64,000 bases of DNA, from assembly GCF_030398385.1 (NCBI RefSeq), contig NZ_JAOAOQ010000001.1, positions 320,441-384,440 of the forward strand, read 5' to 3'. This document shows positions 24,932-33,744 of the stretch, in pieces (position 1 is the first letter of the stretch; every line of letters starts with the position of its first letter). Origin of the DNA: Aquibium sp. ELW1220. GTDB lineage: Bacteria > Pseudomonadota > Alphaproteobacteria > Rhizobiales > Rhizobiaceae. The notes beneath the pieces were generated by a model. The model saw nothing but the letters and a program-made list of their open reading frames with translations, did no database searches and was not told the DNA's origin. The translations under genes and the position numbers were made by a program.

Positions 24932-27900
24932 ATGACCGAATCCTTTCAAGCCCTGCTGCAGCGCTGTATTTCGGTCGACCTGGAAGTGGATCCGGCAACC
25001 GCCACCATCTTCGCTTTCGCGGCGGTGCGCGACGATGATCGCCCGGCGGTTCTGGCTGGGAAGCGCGATCTTCTTGCGGCGCTGGACCGGCTCGACGCAC
25101 AGGCGGGCGGGGCCGACCATGTGCTCGGCCACAACATCATCCGTCACGACCTGCCGCATCTCTCCGCGGCGCGGCCTTCGCTGGAGAAGCTGTTCCAATC
25201 GCCGATCGACACCTTGTGGCTCAATCCGCTGGCCTTCCCGCGCAATCCCTACCACCATCTGGTCAAGCATTATCAGGACGGGCGCCTCCAGGCCGGTCAT
25301 GTCAACGACCCGGAGCAGGATGCGCGGCTGGTGTTCCAGGTGCTGCGCAATCAGCTGGCGGCGCTGGCCGAACAGAATGCCGGCCAGCCGGATGCGCTCG
25401 CGGCCTTCCATTTCCTCACCACGCGGATGGAGAACCCTGGCGGTTTCGACGCGGTGTTCCGCGCGGTGCGGGGGGCCGCGGCGCCCGATGCGCCGGCGGC
25501 CAGCGAAGCGATCGTCCGGCTGCTGGCCGGCCGCGCCTGCGAAAGGCGCCTCGAACAGACGCTCGCCCGTCTCGCCAGTCCGCAGCTCGGATGGCCCATG
25601 GCCTATGCCCTGTCATGGATCCTGGTGGCCGGCGGCGATTCCGTCATGCCGCCCTGGGTTCGGGCGCAGTTCCGCGAGGCCTCGCTCATCGTGCGCCACC
25701 TGCGCGACACGAACTGCGACAGCCCCGGCTGCGCCTGGTGCGGCGAAAGGAACGATCCGGTCCGCGCCCTGGCCCGCTGGTTCGGCTTCGGGTCCTTCCG
25801 CGCCCAGCCGGTGGACGACGAGGGTCGTCCGTTGCAGGAGCGGATCGTCGACGAGGCGATGCGCGGCGCCTCGATCCTCGGCATCCTGCCGACCGGCACC
25901 GGCAAGTCCGTCTGCTACCAGATTCCCGCCCTGTCGAAGTTCGACACGACCGGAGCGCTGACCGTGGTGATCTCGCCGCTGGTCGCGCTGATGGCCGATC
26001 AGGTGCAGGGCATGGCGCGGGCGGGGATCGCCTCGGCCGTCACCGTCAACGGCATGCTGTCGATGCCGGAGAGGCAGGACGCGCTGGACCGCGTGCGGCT
26101 GGGCGAGGCGGCGATGCTGCTGATCTCGCCCGAGCAACTGCGCAGCAATTCCGTCCGCTCCGTCCTGGCGCAGCGCGAGATCGGGCTCTGGGTGCTGGAC
26201 GAGGCGCATTGCGTGTCGAAGTGGGGCCATGATTTCCGGCCCGACTACCGCTATGTCAGCCGGTTCATCAAGGAGACGTCCGGGGACGAACCCGCCGCGC
26301 CGGTGCTGTGCCTGACCGCCACCGCCAGGCCCGAGGTGGTGCGCGACATCCGAGACCACTTCAAGTCCCGCCTCGACCGCGAGCTGATCCTGCTCGACGG
26401 CGGCGCGACGCGGGAGAATCTGAGCTTCGAGGTGCGCGCCACGCAGCGCGCGACGAAGCTCGCCGACATCCTCGACGTGATCGAGGCAAAGCTGCCCCAG
26501 GATGGCGCATCGGGCGCCGTCGTCTATTGCGCGACGCGCGGCGAGACCGAGCGCGTCGCGGAGTTCCTCAGGCAGCAGGGCCTGGCGGCGGACCGGTTCC
26601 ACGCCGGGCTCACGCCCGAGGAGAAGCGCGAGATCCAGGAGCGGTTTCGCGTCGGCACGCTGCGGATCATCGCCGCGACCAACGCCTTCGGCATGGGCAT
26701 CGACAAGCCCGACATCCGGCTCGTGGTGCATGGCGACATTCCCGGCTCGCTGGAGAACTATCTGCAGGAAGCCGGGCGGGCGGGCCGCGACCGGGCCAGC
26801 GCCGATTGCGTCCTGTTGTTTTCCGCCGATGACGTCGAGCGGCAGTTCTCGCTGTCGGCCCGCTCGCGGCTCGCCCGGCACGAGATCGGCGCCATCCTGA
26901 AGGCGCTGCGGCGGCTGGACGACCGGTTGAAGAAGACCGGCACCGTGGTGGCCACGCCTGGCGAAGTGGTGAAGGCGGAACGCGACCAGGAATTCGAGCG
27001 CGACAGCGCCACCGACGACACGAGGGTCAAGACCGCGGTGTCCTGGCTGGAAGAGTCCGCGCTGCTGAGCCGCGAGGAGAACCGTGTCCAGGTCTTTCCG
27101 TCGTCGCTCAGGATCCGCCGCCTGGAGGAGGCCGAGGCGATCCTGGCCAGGGCCGTGATCACGGATACGCGTCGCAGGCAGATGCTGGACATCACCCGCC
27201 ACCTGATGAACGCGTCGCCCGATCAGGGCATTTCCACCGACGAACTGGCAGGCGTCAGCGGATTGACCGGCGGCATGCTGATCAAGGCGCTGGCCGATCT
27301 CGAGGCGCTGGGCATCGCGCGCAACGATCTGGCGGTCACCATCTACGTCCATGTCACCGTCGAGGGGCATTCGCAGCAGCGACTGGCACAGGCCGCAGAG
27401 CTCGAAACCGCCCTGATCGCCGCGATGCGCGAGCTTGCCCCCGATGCCGAGGGGGCAGGGGATATACCGCTCCATCTGGCCGAGACGTGCCAGATGCTGC
27501 GGAACCAGGGGCATGGCGGGGTAAGCCCCGATCTCGTCGAGAAGCTCTTGCGCGGCATGGGACGCGACGGGCGCGACCAGGACGGCGGCAAGGGCAATCT
27601 GCGGCTGCGCAAGGCGTCGCGGAACACGCTGGCGGTGTCGCTGCAGCGCTCCTGGCAGGCGCTCGAACAGACGGCAGACCTGCGCCGGCAGGGCGCCGAA
27701 CTGCTGCTTTCGCATCTCCTGGGCAAGCTGCCGAAAGGAAGCCGCGGCAAGGACCTCCAGGTCGAGACGACGATCGGCGATCTGCTCGCCGCCCTGAACG
27801 GCGACGCCCTGCTGCGCGGCAGCGGCATCCAGGACATGACGAAGCTGATGGACCGCGCGCTGCTGTGGCTGCACGAGCAGGGCGTGGTGACGCTGGGCAA

Positions 27901-30037
27901 GGGTCTGACGGTGTTCCGGCAGGCGATGACGATTCACCTGAACCCCGCGGGCGGCCAGTTCACGAACAAGGATTTCGTGCCCCTCGAGGAGCATTACGCC
28001 GAGCAGACCATCCAGACCCATGTCATGGCCGCCTATGCGGAGCGGGGCCTGGCGGCGATGGATCAGGCCCTGCGCCTTTCCGAGGACTACTTCGTCCTGG
28101 CGCGCGACGCCTTCCTGCGGCGATGGCTGCCGGGTCGCGGCGCCGAACTGCGGCGCCAGACGACGGGCGCCTCGTGGAAGAAGATCGTCGATGTGCTGGA
28201 CAACCCCGTCCAGCAGAAGATCGTCGCCGACGACCGCGAGCAGACGAGCGTCCTGGTGCTGGCCGGCCCCGGCTCGGGCAAGACCAGGGTCCTGGTCCAC
28301 CGCATCGCCTATCTGATCCGCGTCCGGCGCGAGGATCCGCGCGGCATCCTCGTCCTGACCTACAACCGCCATGCTGCCGCCGAGATCCGCATCCGCCTTC
28401 GCCACCTGATCGGCGACGATGCCAATGCCGTCACCATCTCGACCTGCCACGCACTCGCGATGCGGCTGGTCGGCGCGAGCTTCGCGGGAGCCGCAAGCGA
28501 GACGAAGCACGACTTCGACGGCATCCTCCTGGAGGCGGTGCGGCAGCTGAACGGCGAAGGCCTGGGCAGGCTGGAAGCGGAGGCGCAGCGCGAGACGCTG
28601 ATCCAGGGCTATCGCTGGATGCTGGTGGACGAGTACCAGGACATCGGCCCGGAGGAATATGCGCTGATCTCGGCCATCGCGGGGCGGTCGCTCGCCGACA
28701 GGGATGCGCGGCTCAGCCTGTTTGCGGTGGGCGACGACGACCAGAACATCTATGCCTTCACCGGCGCCTCGATCCGCTTCATCCGCCAGTTCGAGACGGA
28801 CTACAGCGCGCGGCCGGAATTCCTGGTCGAGAACTACCGGTCGACGGGACACATCATCGCGGCGGCCAATGCGGCGATAACGCCCGCCGCCGATCGGATG
28901 AAGGCGGGCCACGACATTCTGATCGATCGCAGGCGCGGCAGGGAGCCCGCCGGCGGCGACATGGCGTCGCTCGATCCGGTCGGCCAGGGGCGGGTGCAAC
29001 TGCTGAAGGTCCCGCCGGGCGATCTGGCGCAGGCGATCGCCGCGGTGGACGAACTGGCGCGGCTCTCGCGCCTCGATCCGGAATGGGCCTGGTCGCGGAC
29101 CGCGATCATCGCGCGGGACTGGCGCCGGCTGGCGCCCGTGCGGGCCTATGCCGAGACGCTGGGCATTCCCGTGGAGATGGCCAACGAGAGCCTGCCCAGC
29201 ATCTGGCGCCTGCGCGAGATGCAGCGTTTCGTCGACGCGCTGCGCCGCGACGGGGGCCGCCTGCTCGGCATCCGCGACCTGGTCGACGTGCTGAACGCCA
29301 TCCCGTCGAACCGCTGGACCGAGCTCATCGCCGAAGGCATCGCGGCGCTGGCGAAGGAACTCGCCAGCAAGACCATGCCCGTGCCGGATCTCGTCGAGTG
29401 GTTCGCGGAATGGGCGCAGGATGCCCGCGGCGACCAGCGCGGGCTGCTGCTGTCGACCGCGCATCGGTCGAAGGGGCTGGAGTTCGACGACGTCGTCATC
29501 CTGAACGGCGGCTGGGACAAGGCTTCCCAGGGCGAGGACCCCGACGCGCCGCGCCGCCTGTTCTACGTCGCCATGACCCGCGCCCGCCGCAGCCTCGCCA
29601 TCCTCGCAGACGGCCCGCATCCTATCGTGCGGCCCGGCGGGGAGCACCTACTGTGCCGGGATGCCCCGCCGGCCGCAGCCGGGATCGCTCTTCCGACCGC
29701 GCTGTACCAGGTGCCGAACCTCAGGAACGTCGACCTCTCCTGGGCCGGTCGGCGGAGGGCGGGCCACCCCTCGCTGGCGGCGATTTCGGAGGCGAAGGCC
29801 GGCGACCCGCTGCGCATCGTCCCCGATGGCGGCGCCTGGATGATGCAGGACGCAAAGGGCCGGGCGCTCGGCCGCATGGCCAGAAGCTGGTCGCCGCCCG
29901 ACGGCCTCGCCTTCCGCCGCGCCGAGATCGGCGTCATCGTCCGCTGGCGCAAGACCGACAGCGCAGACGAGTTTCGCACGCACCTCCAGCGGGACGTCTG
30001 GGAAGCGGTGGTTCCGGAGATCGTGTTCGACCGGTGA
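24932..30037 (+). CDS. DEDD exonuclease/RecQ helicase/UvrD helicase triple fusion
   Basis: A 1701-aa protein with three enzyme modules. Residues ~10-135 resemble an RNase T-type 3'-5' exonuclease: Asp16/Glu18 in VDLEVD, GHNIIRHD with Asp73, and Asp130 in DPEQDARL. Residues ~300-650 are RecQ-type SF2 helicase: Walker A PTGTGKS at 320-326, Asp423 of DEAHCVSKWGHDFRPDY, and QEAGRAGRDRA with arginine fingers. Residues ~650-1080 include winged-helix-like segments (STDELAGVSGLTGGMLIKAL). Residues ~1100-1560 are a UvrD/PcrA-type SF1 helicase: GPGSGKT at 1112-1118, DEYQD at 1233-1237, VENYRST and STAHRSKGLEFDDVV. Standalone RecQ and UvrD are ~600-730 aa, so this is a true fusion. It probably unwinds and degrades DNA ends, in repair or defence. 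All motifs look intact. Confidence 0.9.
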   Translation: MTESFQALLQRCISVDLEVDPATATIFAFAAVRDDDRPAVLAGKRDLLAALDRLDAQAGGADHVLGHNIIRHDLPHLSAARPSLEKLFQSPIDTLWLNPLAFPRNPYHHLVKHYQDGRLQAGHVNDPEQDARLVFQVLRNQLAALAEQNAGQPDALAAFHFLTTRMENPGGFDAVFRAVRGAAAPDAPAASEAIVRLLAGRACERRLEQTLARLASPQLGWPMAYALSWILVAGGDSVMPPWVRAQFREASLIVRHLRDTNCDSPGCAWCGERNDPVRALARWFGFGSFRAQPVDDEGRPLQERIVDEAMRGASILGILPTGTGKSVCYQIPALSKFDTTGALTVVISPLVALMADQVQGMARAGIASAVTVNGMLSMPERQDALDRVRLGEAAMLLISPEQLRSNSVRSVLAQREIGLWVLDEAHCVSKWGHDFRPDYRYVSRFIKETSGDEPAAPVLCLTATARPEVVRDIRDHFKSRLDRELILLDGGATRENLSFEVRATQRATKLADILDVIEAKLPQDGASGAVVYCATRGETERVAEFLRQQGLAADRFHAGLTPEEKREIQERFRVGTLRIIAATNAFGMGIDKPDIRLVVHGDIPGSLENYLQEAGRAGRDRASADCVLLFSADDVERQFSLSARSRLARHEIGAILKALRRLDDRLKKTGTVVATPGEVVKAERDQEFERDSATDDTRVKTAVSWLEESALLSREENRVQVFPSSLRIRRLEEAEAILARAVITDTRRRQMLDITRHLMNASPDQGISTDELAGVSGLTGGMLIKALADLEALGIARNDLAVTIYVHVTVEGHSQQRLAQAAELETALIAAMRELAPDAEGAGDIPLHLAETCQMLRNQGHGGVSPDLVEKLLRGMGRDGRDQDGGKGNLRLRKASRNTLAVSLQRSWQALEQTADLRRQGAELLLSHLLGKLPKGSRGKDLQVETTIGDLLAALNGDALLRGSGIQDMTKLMDRALLWLHEQGVVTLGKGLTVFRQAMTIHLNPAGGQFTNKDFVPLEEHYAEQTIQTHVMAAYAERGLAAMDQALRLSEDYFVLARDAFLRRWLPGRGAELRRQTTGASWKKIVDVLDNPVQQKIVADDREQTSVLVLAGPGSGKTRVLVHRIAYLIRVRREDPRGILVLTYNRHAAAEIRIRLRHLIGDDANAVTISTCHALAMRLVGASFAGAASETKHDFDGILLEAVRQLNGEGLGRLEAEAQRETLIQGYRWMLVDEYQDIGPEEYALISAIAGRSLADRDARLSLFAVGDDDQNIYAFTGASIRFIRQFETDYSARPEFLVENYRSTGHIIAAANAAITPAADRMKAGHDILIDRRRGREPAGGDMASLDPVGQGRVQLLKVPPGDLAQAIAAVDELARLSRLDPEWAWSRTAIIARDWRRLAPVRAYAETLGIPVEMANESLPSIWRLREMQRFVDALRRDGGRLLGIRDLVDVLNAIPSNRWTELIAEGIAALAKELASKTMPVPDLVEWFAEWAQDARGDQRGLLLSTAHRSKGLEFDDVVILNGGWDKASQGEDPDAPRRLFYVAMTRARRSLAILADGPHPIVRPGGEHLLCRDAPPAAAGIALPTALYQVPNLRNVDLSWAGRRRAGHPSLAAISEAKAGDPLRIVPDGGAWMMQDAKGRALGRMARSWSPPDGLAFRRAEIGVIVRWRKTDSADEFRTHLQRDVWEAVVPEIVFDR

Positions 30038-30474
30038 GGGTGGCGGAAGCGTGGTCGGGGGAGGGCGAGCGCGTTCCCCAGCCTTCGATGCATCGCGCCG
30101 CCTCGCAAGGCCCGGCTGCCCGCCATTGATGCGGCGGAGATTCAGGACATCCGCTCCTGCAGATATCTGCAGGATCGTATCGTTCACGGCTATTCCCTCT
30201 CACGATGGCGACGGCGGTCAGCGCCAGCGAGAGCTTCCCTCTTCCACAACGCGAAACGCGGCTCGTCGCGTTCCTCGTTACGGCTCGGTGCGCAAGATGT
30301 TCGGCCCGAGGCGGATCTCCTGATCCACGCTGCTCGCCCGACGGGACGCCAGGCGAGGCTGGGGATGGGCATGGGGCGACCGGCATGCCTTCGCGGCCGG
30401 AGCCGCAGGCCCCCACATCCCCCCGCGCCAGCGGCCTGCTACCAGTGGCGCGACGCCATACCGAGGAGCCTGCC
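30038..30474. other. 437-bp gap without a recognisable gene
   Basis: Between the RecQ-UvrD stop and the MFS start. Short frames exist, but their composition is not protein-like. The one notable element is a perfect 20-bp palindrome at 30155-30174. The long in-frame extension of the MFS gene (from 30205) is Cys/Pro/Arg-rich and unlike a transporter N-terminus. Confidence 0.6.
30155..30174. promoter_or_regulatory. Perfect 20-bp palindrome
   Basis: Ten-base arms TCCTGCAGAT/ATCTGCAGGA with no spacer, 118 bp after the RecQ-UvrD stop. No T-run follows and there is no loop, so an operator for a dimeric regulator is more likely than a terminator. Its regulator is unknown. Confidence 0.5.
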
Positions 30475-31644
30475 TTGCCCGTCGTTCCCGCCCGGATCCT
30501 GCCTGCGATCGTCGTTTCGCAGTTTGCCGCGACGTCGCTGTGGTTTGCCGGCAATGCGGTGATGCCCGAGTTGCAGCGCGCTGCCGGGCTGCCGGTTTCG
30601 GCGGTGGGCGACGTGACGATCGCGGTGCAGCTCGGCTTCATCGCTGGGACGCTGGTCTTCGCCTGGCTGGCGATCGCCGACCGCTACTCTCCCCGGATGA
30701 TCTTCTTCCTCTGCGCGCTGGCCGGTGCGGCGGCCAATGCGGCGACGCTCGCCACCGGCGGCGAGTATCTGCCGCTGCTGGTCGTGCGGTTTGCGACCGG
30801 CTTCTTCCTCGCCGGCCTCTACCCCGTCGGCATGAAGATCGCGTCGGGCTGGTACGACCGCGACCTCGGGCTGGCGCTCGGCTGGCTGGTCGGCGCGCTG
30901 GTGCTGGGCACGGCGCTGCCGCATCTGATCCGCGGCCTCGGCGGCGACCTGCCCTGGCAGGGCGTGATCCTCGCCGTCTCGGCGATCGCGGTCGCGGGCG
31001 GCATGGCGATGCTCGTGCTGGTGCCGGACGGGCCGCATCTGAAGGCCGGCGCGGGTTTCGACCCGACGGCTTTCGCGACGATCTTCCGCTCGGCCGATTT
31101 CCGCGCCTCGGCCTTCGGCTATTTCGGCCACATGTGGGAGCTCTATGCCTTCTACGCCTTCCTGCCGGTGCTGCTGGCCGCGCGCCTCGGCGGTGACGCC
31201 GCGCTTGTCTCGCTGTGGAGCTTTGCGGCGATCGCCGCCGGTTTCCTCGGCTGCATGGGCGGCGGCTATCTGTCGAGGGCGATCGGCAGCGTGCGGGTCG
31301 CCCGCCTGCAACTGTCGGCGTCGGGCCTGTGCTGCCTCGTGTCGCCGCTCGCCTTCCTCGCGCCCGTGCCGCTGTTCCTCGCCTTCCTCATGTTCTGGGG
31401 CGTGGTGGTGGCGGGCGATTCGCCGCAGTTCTCCGCCCTCAACGCCCGCTTCGCCCCGCCCCGCCTCGTCGGATCGGCGCTGACCATCGCCAACTGCATC
31501 GGCTTCTCGATCACCATTGTCTCGATCGCCCTGCTCGCCCGGCTGATCGGCATCGCCGGTCCGCAATATGCCTTCCTGATGCTGGTGCCCGGGCCGATCC
31601 TCGGCCTGGCGGCGCTGCGGCGGCTGGCGGTCAGGCCGGAGTAG
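30475..31644 (+). CDS. MFS transporter (CynX/NimT-like)
   Basis: A 389-aa major facilitator with twelve predicted helices. Cues include SQFAATSLWFAGNAVMPELQ in helix 1, IADRYSPRMIFF (the A-motif region after helix 2), RFATGFFLAGLYPVGMKIASGW and a charged central loop before residue ~195. The second half is equally hydrophobic. I choose the TTG start at 30475 (LPVVPARILPAIVV) because GGAG lies 8 bp upstream and the earlier in-frame sequence does not look coding. The substrate cannot be read; related proteins move small anions, cyanate or drugs. It ends 120 bp before the convergent EamA gene. Confidence 0.87.
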   Translation: MPVVPARILPAIVVSQFAATSLWFAGNAVMPELQRAAGLPVSAVGDVTIAVQLGFIAGTLVFAWLAIADRYSPRMIFFLCALAGAAANAATLATGGEYLPLLVVRFATGFFLAGLYPVGMKIASGWYDRDLGLALGWLVGALVLGTALPHLIRGLGGDLPWQGVILAVSAIAVAGGMAMLVLVPDGPHLKAGAGFDPTAFATIFRSADFRASAFGYFGHMWELYAFYAFLPVLLAARLGGDAALVSLWSFAAIAAGFLGCMGGGYLSRAIGSVRVARLQLSASGLCCLVSPLAFLAPVPLFLAFLMFWGVVVAGDSPQFSALNARFAPPRLVGSALTIANCIGFSITIVSIALLARLIGIAGPQYAFLMLVPGPILGLAALRRLAVRPE

Positions 31645-31764
31645 GCGCGGCGGGGCGCGGCTGTCGGTCTGCGGCGCGGGACGCGGTGGGGCCGCCCGCC
31701 TGCAGCCATGGCATCGTCAGACCCGCATCGCCGCCGCCGCCGGCTTCGGCCCGCCCGCGATCCG

Positions 31765-32634
31765 TCAGTCTTTCGACGCGTATTCGCGCAGGATGACGAT
31801 CACCCCGCTGGCGATGATGACCGCGGCGCCGACGAAGGTGGCGGTGTCGGGGACCTCGCTCCAGATCAGCCAGCCGAAGGCGGTGGCCCAGACGAGCGCG
31901 GTGTAGTCGAGCGGTGCCACCAGCGCGGCCGGGGCGAAACGGAAGGCCTGGGTCATCATCGTCATGCCCGCGGTTCCGACGATCGAGATCGCGACGAACA
32001 GCCAGATGTGCTCCGCCTGGACGTCGCGCCACACGAAGGGGACGACGAAGGCGGCCAGAAGGGCGCCGGCACCGGTCAGGTACAGCAGCAGCGTCCACAC
32101 GCTCTCGCGCGGATCGAGCCAGCGCGCGCTCAGCATCAGCAGCGCATAGACGAAGGCGGTGGCGACCGGCAGCAGCGAAACCGCCTGGAAGCTGGCGCCG
32201 CCCGGGCGGATGACGATCAGCACGCCGATGAAGCCGGCGATTACCGCCGACCAGCGTCGCCAGCCGACATGTTCGGCGAGAAACGCGGCCGACATGATGG
32301 TGATGAAGAGCGGCGCCACGAAGATCAGCGCGGTGGCCTCGGCAAGCTGCAGGTGCATGATGCTGGTGAAGAACAGGACGGCGGCGCCGAGCCAGAGCAC
32401 GCCGCGCGCGAGATGAGCCAGCGGCCGGCTGGAGCGCAGGGCTGCGGCCCCTCCCATGCGGTATGCGAAGACGATCGCGAAGGGCAGGGCGATCATGTTG
32501 CGCAGGAAGAGGATCTGCACGGGGGAATAGGTCGCCGTGAGCGCCTTGGCCAGCGCGTCGTTGACGGTGAGACAGGCGACGCCGAGGCACATCAGGACGA
32601 TGCCGGTCAGCCTGTTCTGCCGCGTTTCCTCCAC
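31765..32634 (-). CDS. EamA/DMT superfamily transporter
   Basis: A 289-aa protein with ten hydrophobic helices arranged as two EamA repeats (about residues 8-135 and 145-280). Typical cues are IVLMCLGVACLTVNDALAKAL, AEATALIFVAPLFITIMSA and the second-repeat TAGMTMMTQAFRFAPAALVAPLDYT with its conserved proline. Family members export amino acids or other metabolites, or import purines. I choose the GTG at 32634, which has AGGGAGG six bases upstream, over the ATG at 32661 that lacks a ribosome site. The gene is divergent from the membrane protein-YCII-sigma operon and convergent with the MFS gene. Confidence 0.9.
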   Translation of the reverse strand: MEETRQNRLTGIVLMCLGVACLTVNDALAKALTATYSPVQILFLRNMIALPFAIVFAYRMGGAAALRSSRPLAHLARGVLWLGAAVLFFTSIMHLQLAEATALIFVAPLFITIMSAAFLAEHVGWRRWSAVIAGFIGVLIVIRPGGASFQAVSLLPVATAFVYALLMLSARWLDPRESVWTLLLYLTGAGALLAAFVVPFVWRDVQAEHIWLFVAISIVGTAGMTMMTQAFRFAPAALVAPLDYTALVWATAFGWLIWSEVPDTATFVGAAVIIASGVIVILREYASKD

Positions 32635-32818
32635 GCTCGTCCTCCCTGGTGTTTTCGCCATCGGTTGCCCGTGGCCCGGTTCGGCCTTCCGCCGAAGCGC
32701 GGCTCGGGAGGGGATAGCGGAGCGGCATCGCCTCGTCTTCCCCCGAATGGCGCGTGGCCCAAGGCTTGGCCTTGGGTGTCTCCCTGCTCATCGGCCCGGC
32801 ATCTTTTTCTGGCCCCGG

Positions 32819-32845
32819 TGTCGAAAGTCCGCCGGCCCGGGTGTC
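32819..32845 (+). promoter_or_regulatory. ECF-type promoter candidate
   Basis: TGTCGA at 32819-32824 is followed after 17 bp by TGTC at 32842-32845. It lies about 50 bp before the first gene of the operon that encodes an ECF42-type sigma factor. As I recall, ECF42 promoters have TGTCGA at -35 and a CG(A/T)C-type -10; the -10 here differs by one base, so autoregulation is a hypothesis. Confidence 0.35.
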
Positions 32846-32896
32846 ATGCGGTCGGAAGCCGCCGTCCGGCGCCTTCGTCAAACAAGGAGCTACCCC

Positions 32897-33340
32897 ATGA
32901 CCGAGCTTTCCCTGACCGCGCCCTTCAGGCGCATGCCGATCTGGCTTTCCGCCGTCGCGTTCGGCGGCATCGCGTGGAACGCGTTCGGCGCCGTCCAGTT
33001 CGCCGGGTCTCTGACGGCGACCGTCGACAGCCTGACGGCGTCCGGCCTGACCGCCGGGCAGGCCGCGATCATGACCGGATATCCGCTGTGGATGACGCTT
33101 GCCTTCGGGCTCGGCGTCGCCGGCGGGCTGGCCGGCAGCCTCCTGCTGTTGCTGCGCCACCGGCTGTCGCGCCCCGTCCTCGGCGTCTCGCTGGCCGCCT
33201 ATCTCGCCCTGTGGGTCGGCGATGCCGTTCATGGCGTCTTTTCGGCGCTCGGCGTGACGCAGGTCGTCATCCTCACCACCGTCGTCGCCATCGCCGCCGC
33301 GCTCTTCGCGGCGAGCAGGCTTTCCGCAGCCCGCACCTGA
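32897..33340 (+). CDS. Small four-helix membrane protein
   Basis: A 147-aa integral membrane protein with four predicted helices: WLSAVAFGGIAWNAFGAVQF, MTLAFGLGVAGGLAGSLLLLL, a helix near VLGVSLAAYLALWVGDAVH and VVILTTVVAIAAALFAASRL. Similar proteins in alphaproteobacteria are sometimes named sugar transporter without evidence; I give no function. The ATG at 32897 has AAGGAG 8 bp upstream; the longer open frame has no support. It is the first gene of a probable operon with a YCII protein and an ECF sigma factor. Confidence 0.8.
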   Translation: MTELSLTAPFRRMPIWLSAVAFGGIAWNAFGAVQFAGSLTATVDSLTASGLTAGQAAIMTGYPLWMTLAFGLGVAGGLAGSLLLLLRHRLSRPVLGVSLAAYLALWVGDAVHGVFSALGVTQVVILTTVVAIAAALFAASRLSAART

Positions 33341-33387
33341 TCCGCCCGCCACCCGCCAACCGTAGAAGAGATACCGGAGACAGAACC

Positions 33388-33744
33388 ATGCAGTTCATGC
33401 TGATCCTCAACGAAACGGCAGAAGATTTCGCCCGCCGCGCCGATCCCGCGCTGGCAGGCGACTACTGGGGCGGCTGGAACGCGTTCATCGGAGCGATGGC
33501 GCAGGCCGGCGTGATCGTGAAGGGCGACGGCCTCCAGGGGCCTCACGCCGCGACGACGCTGCGCGTCCGCGACGGCCGCCGGCAGGTCGAGGACGGACCC
33601 TTCGCCGACTCGAAGGAACAGCTCGGCGGCTATTTCGTCATCGAGGTGCCCGATCTCGACGCAGCGCTCGACTGGGCCGCCAGGGCGCCGTCTGCCGCGA
33701 CGGCCTCCGTCGAGATCCGGCCGATCCTGCCGATGCCTGCGTGA
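33388..33744 (+). CDS. YCII (DGPF) family protein
   Basis: A 118-aa single-domain protein with the DGPF signature EDGPFADSKEQLGGYFVIEV, after which this family was named, and the N-terminal strand MQFMLILNE. YCII folds as a ferredoxin-like dimer; its reaction is unknown. Genes of this family are typically paired with ECF42-type sigma factors, and the sigma gene follows here with a GTGA overlap. A CGGAGA site precedes the ATG at 33388. Confidence 0.9.
   Translation: MQFMLILNETAEDFARRADPALAGDYWGGWNAFIGAMAQAGVIVKGDGLQGPHAATTLRVRDGRRQVEDGPFADSKEQLGGYFVIEVPDLDAALDWAARAPSAATASVEIRPILPMPA

Noticed and set aside
25613-29647. 1344-aa open frame on the minus strand inside the RecQ-UvrD gene
   Set aside because: It is the antisense mirror of a GC-rich gene; it has Arg/Gln/His-rich noise composition and no motifs, while the plus strand shows intact helicase motifs.
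30205-30474. 90-residue N-terminal extension of the MFS transporter
   Set aside because: Cys/Pro-rich and not transporter-like; the TTG at 30475 has a good ribosome site and begins just before helix 1.
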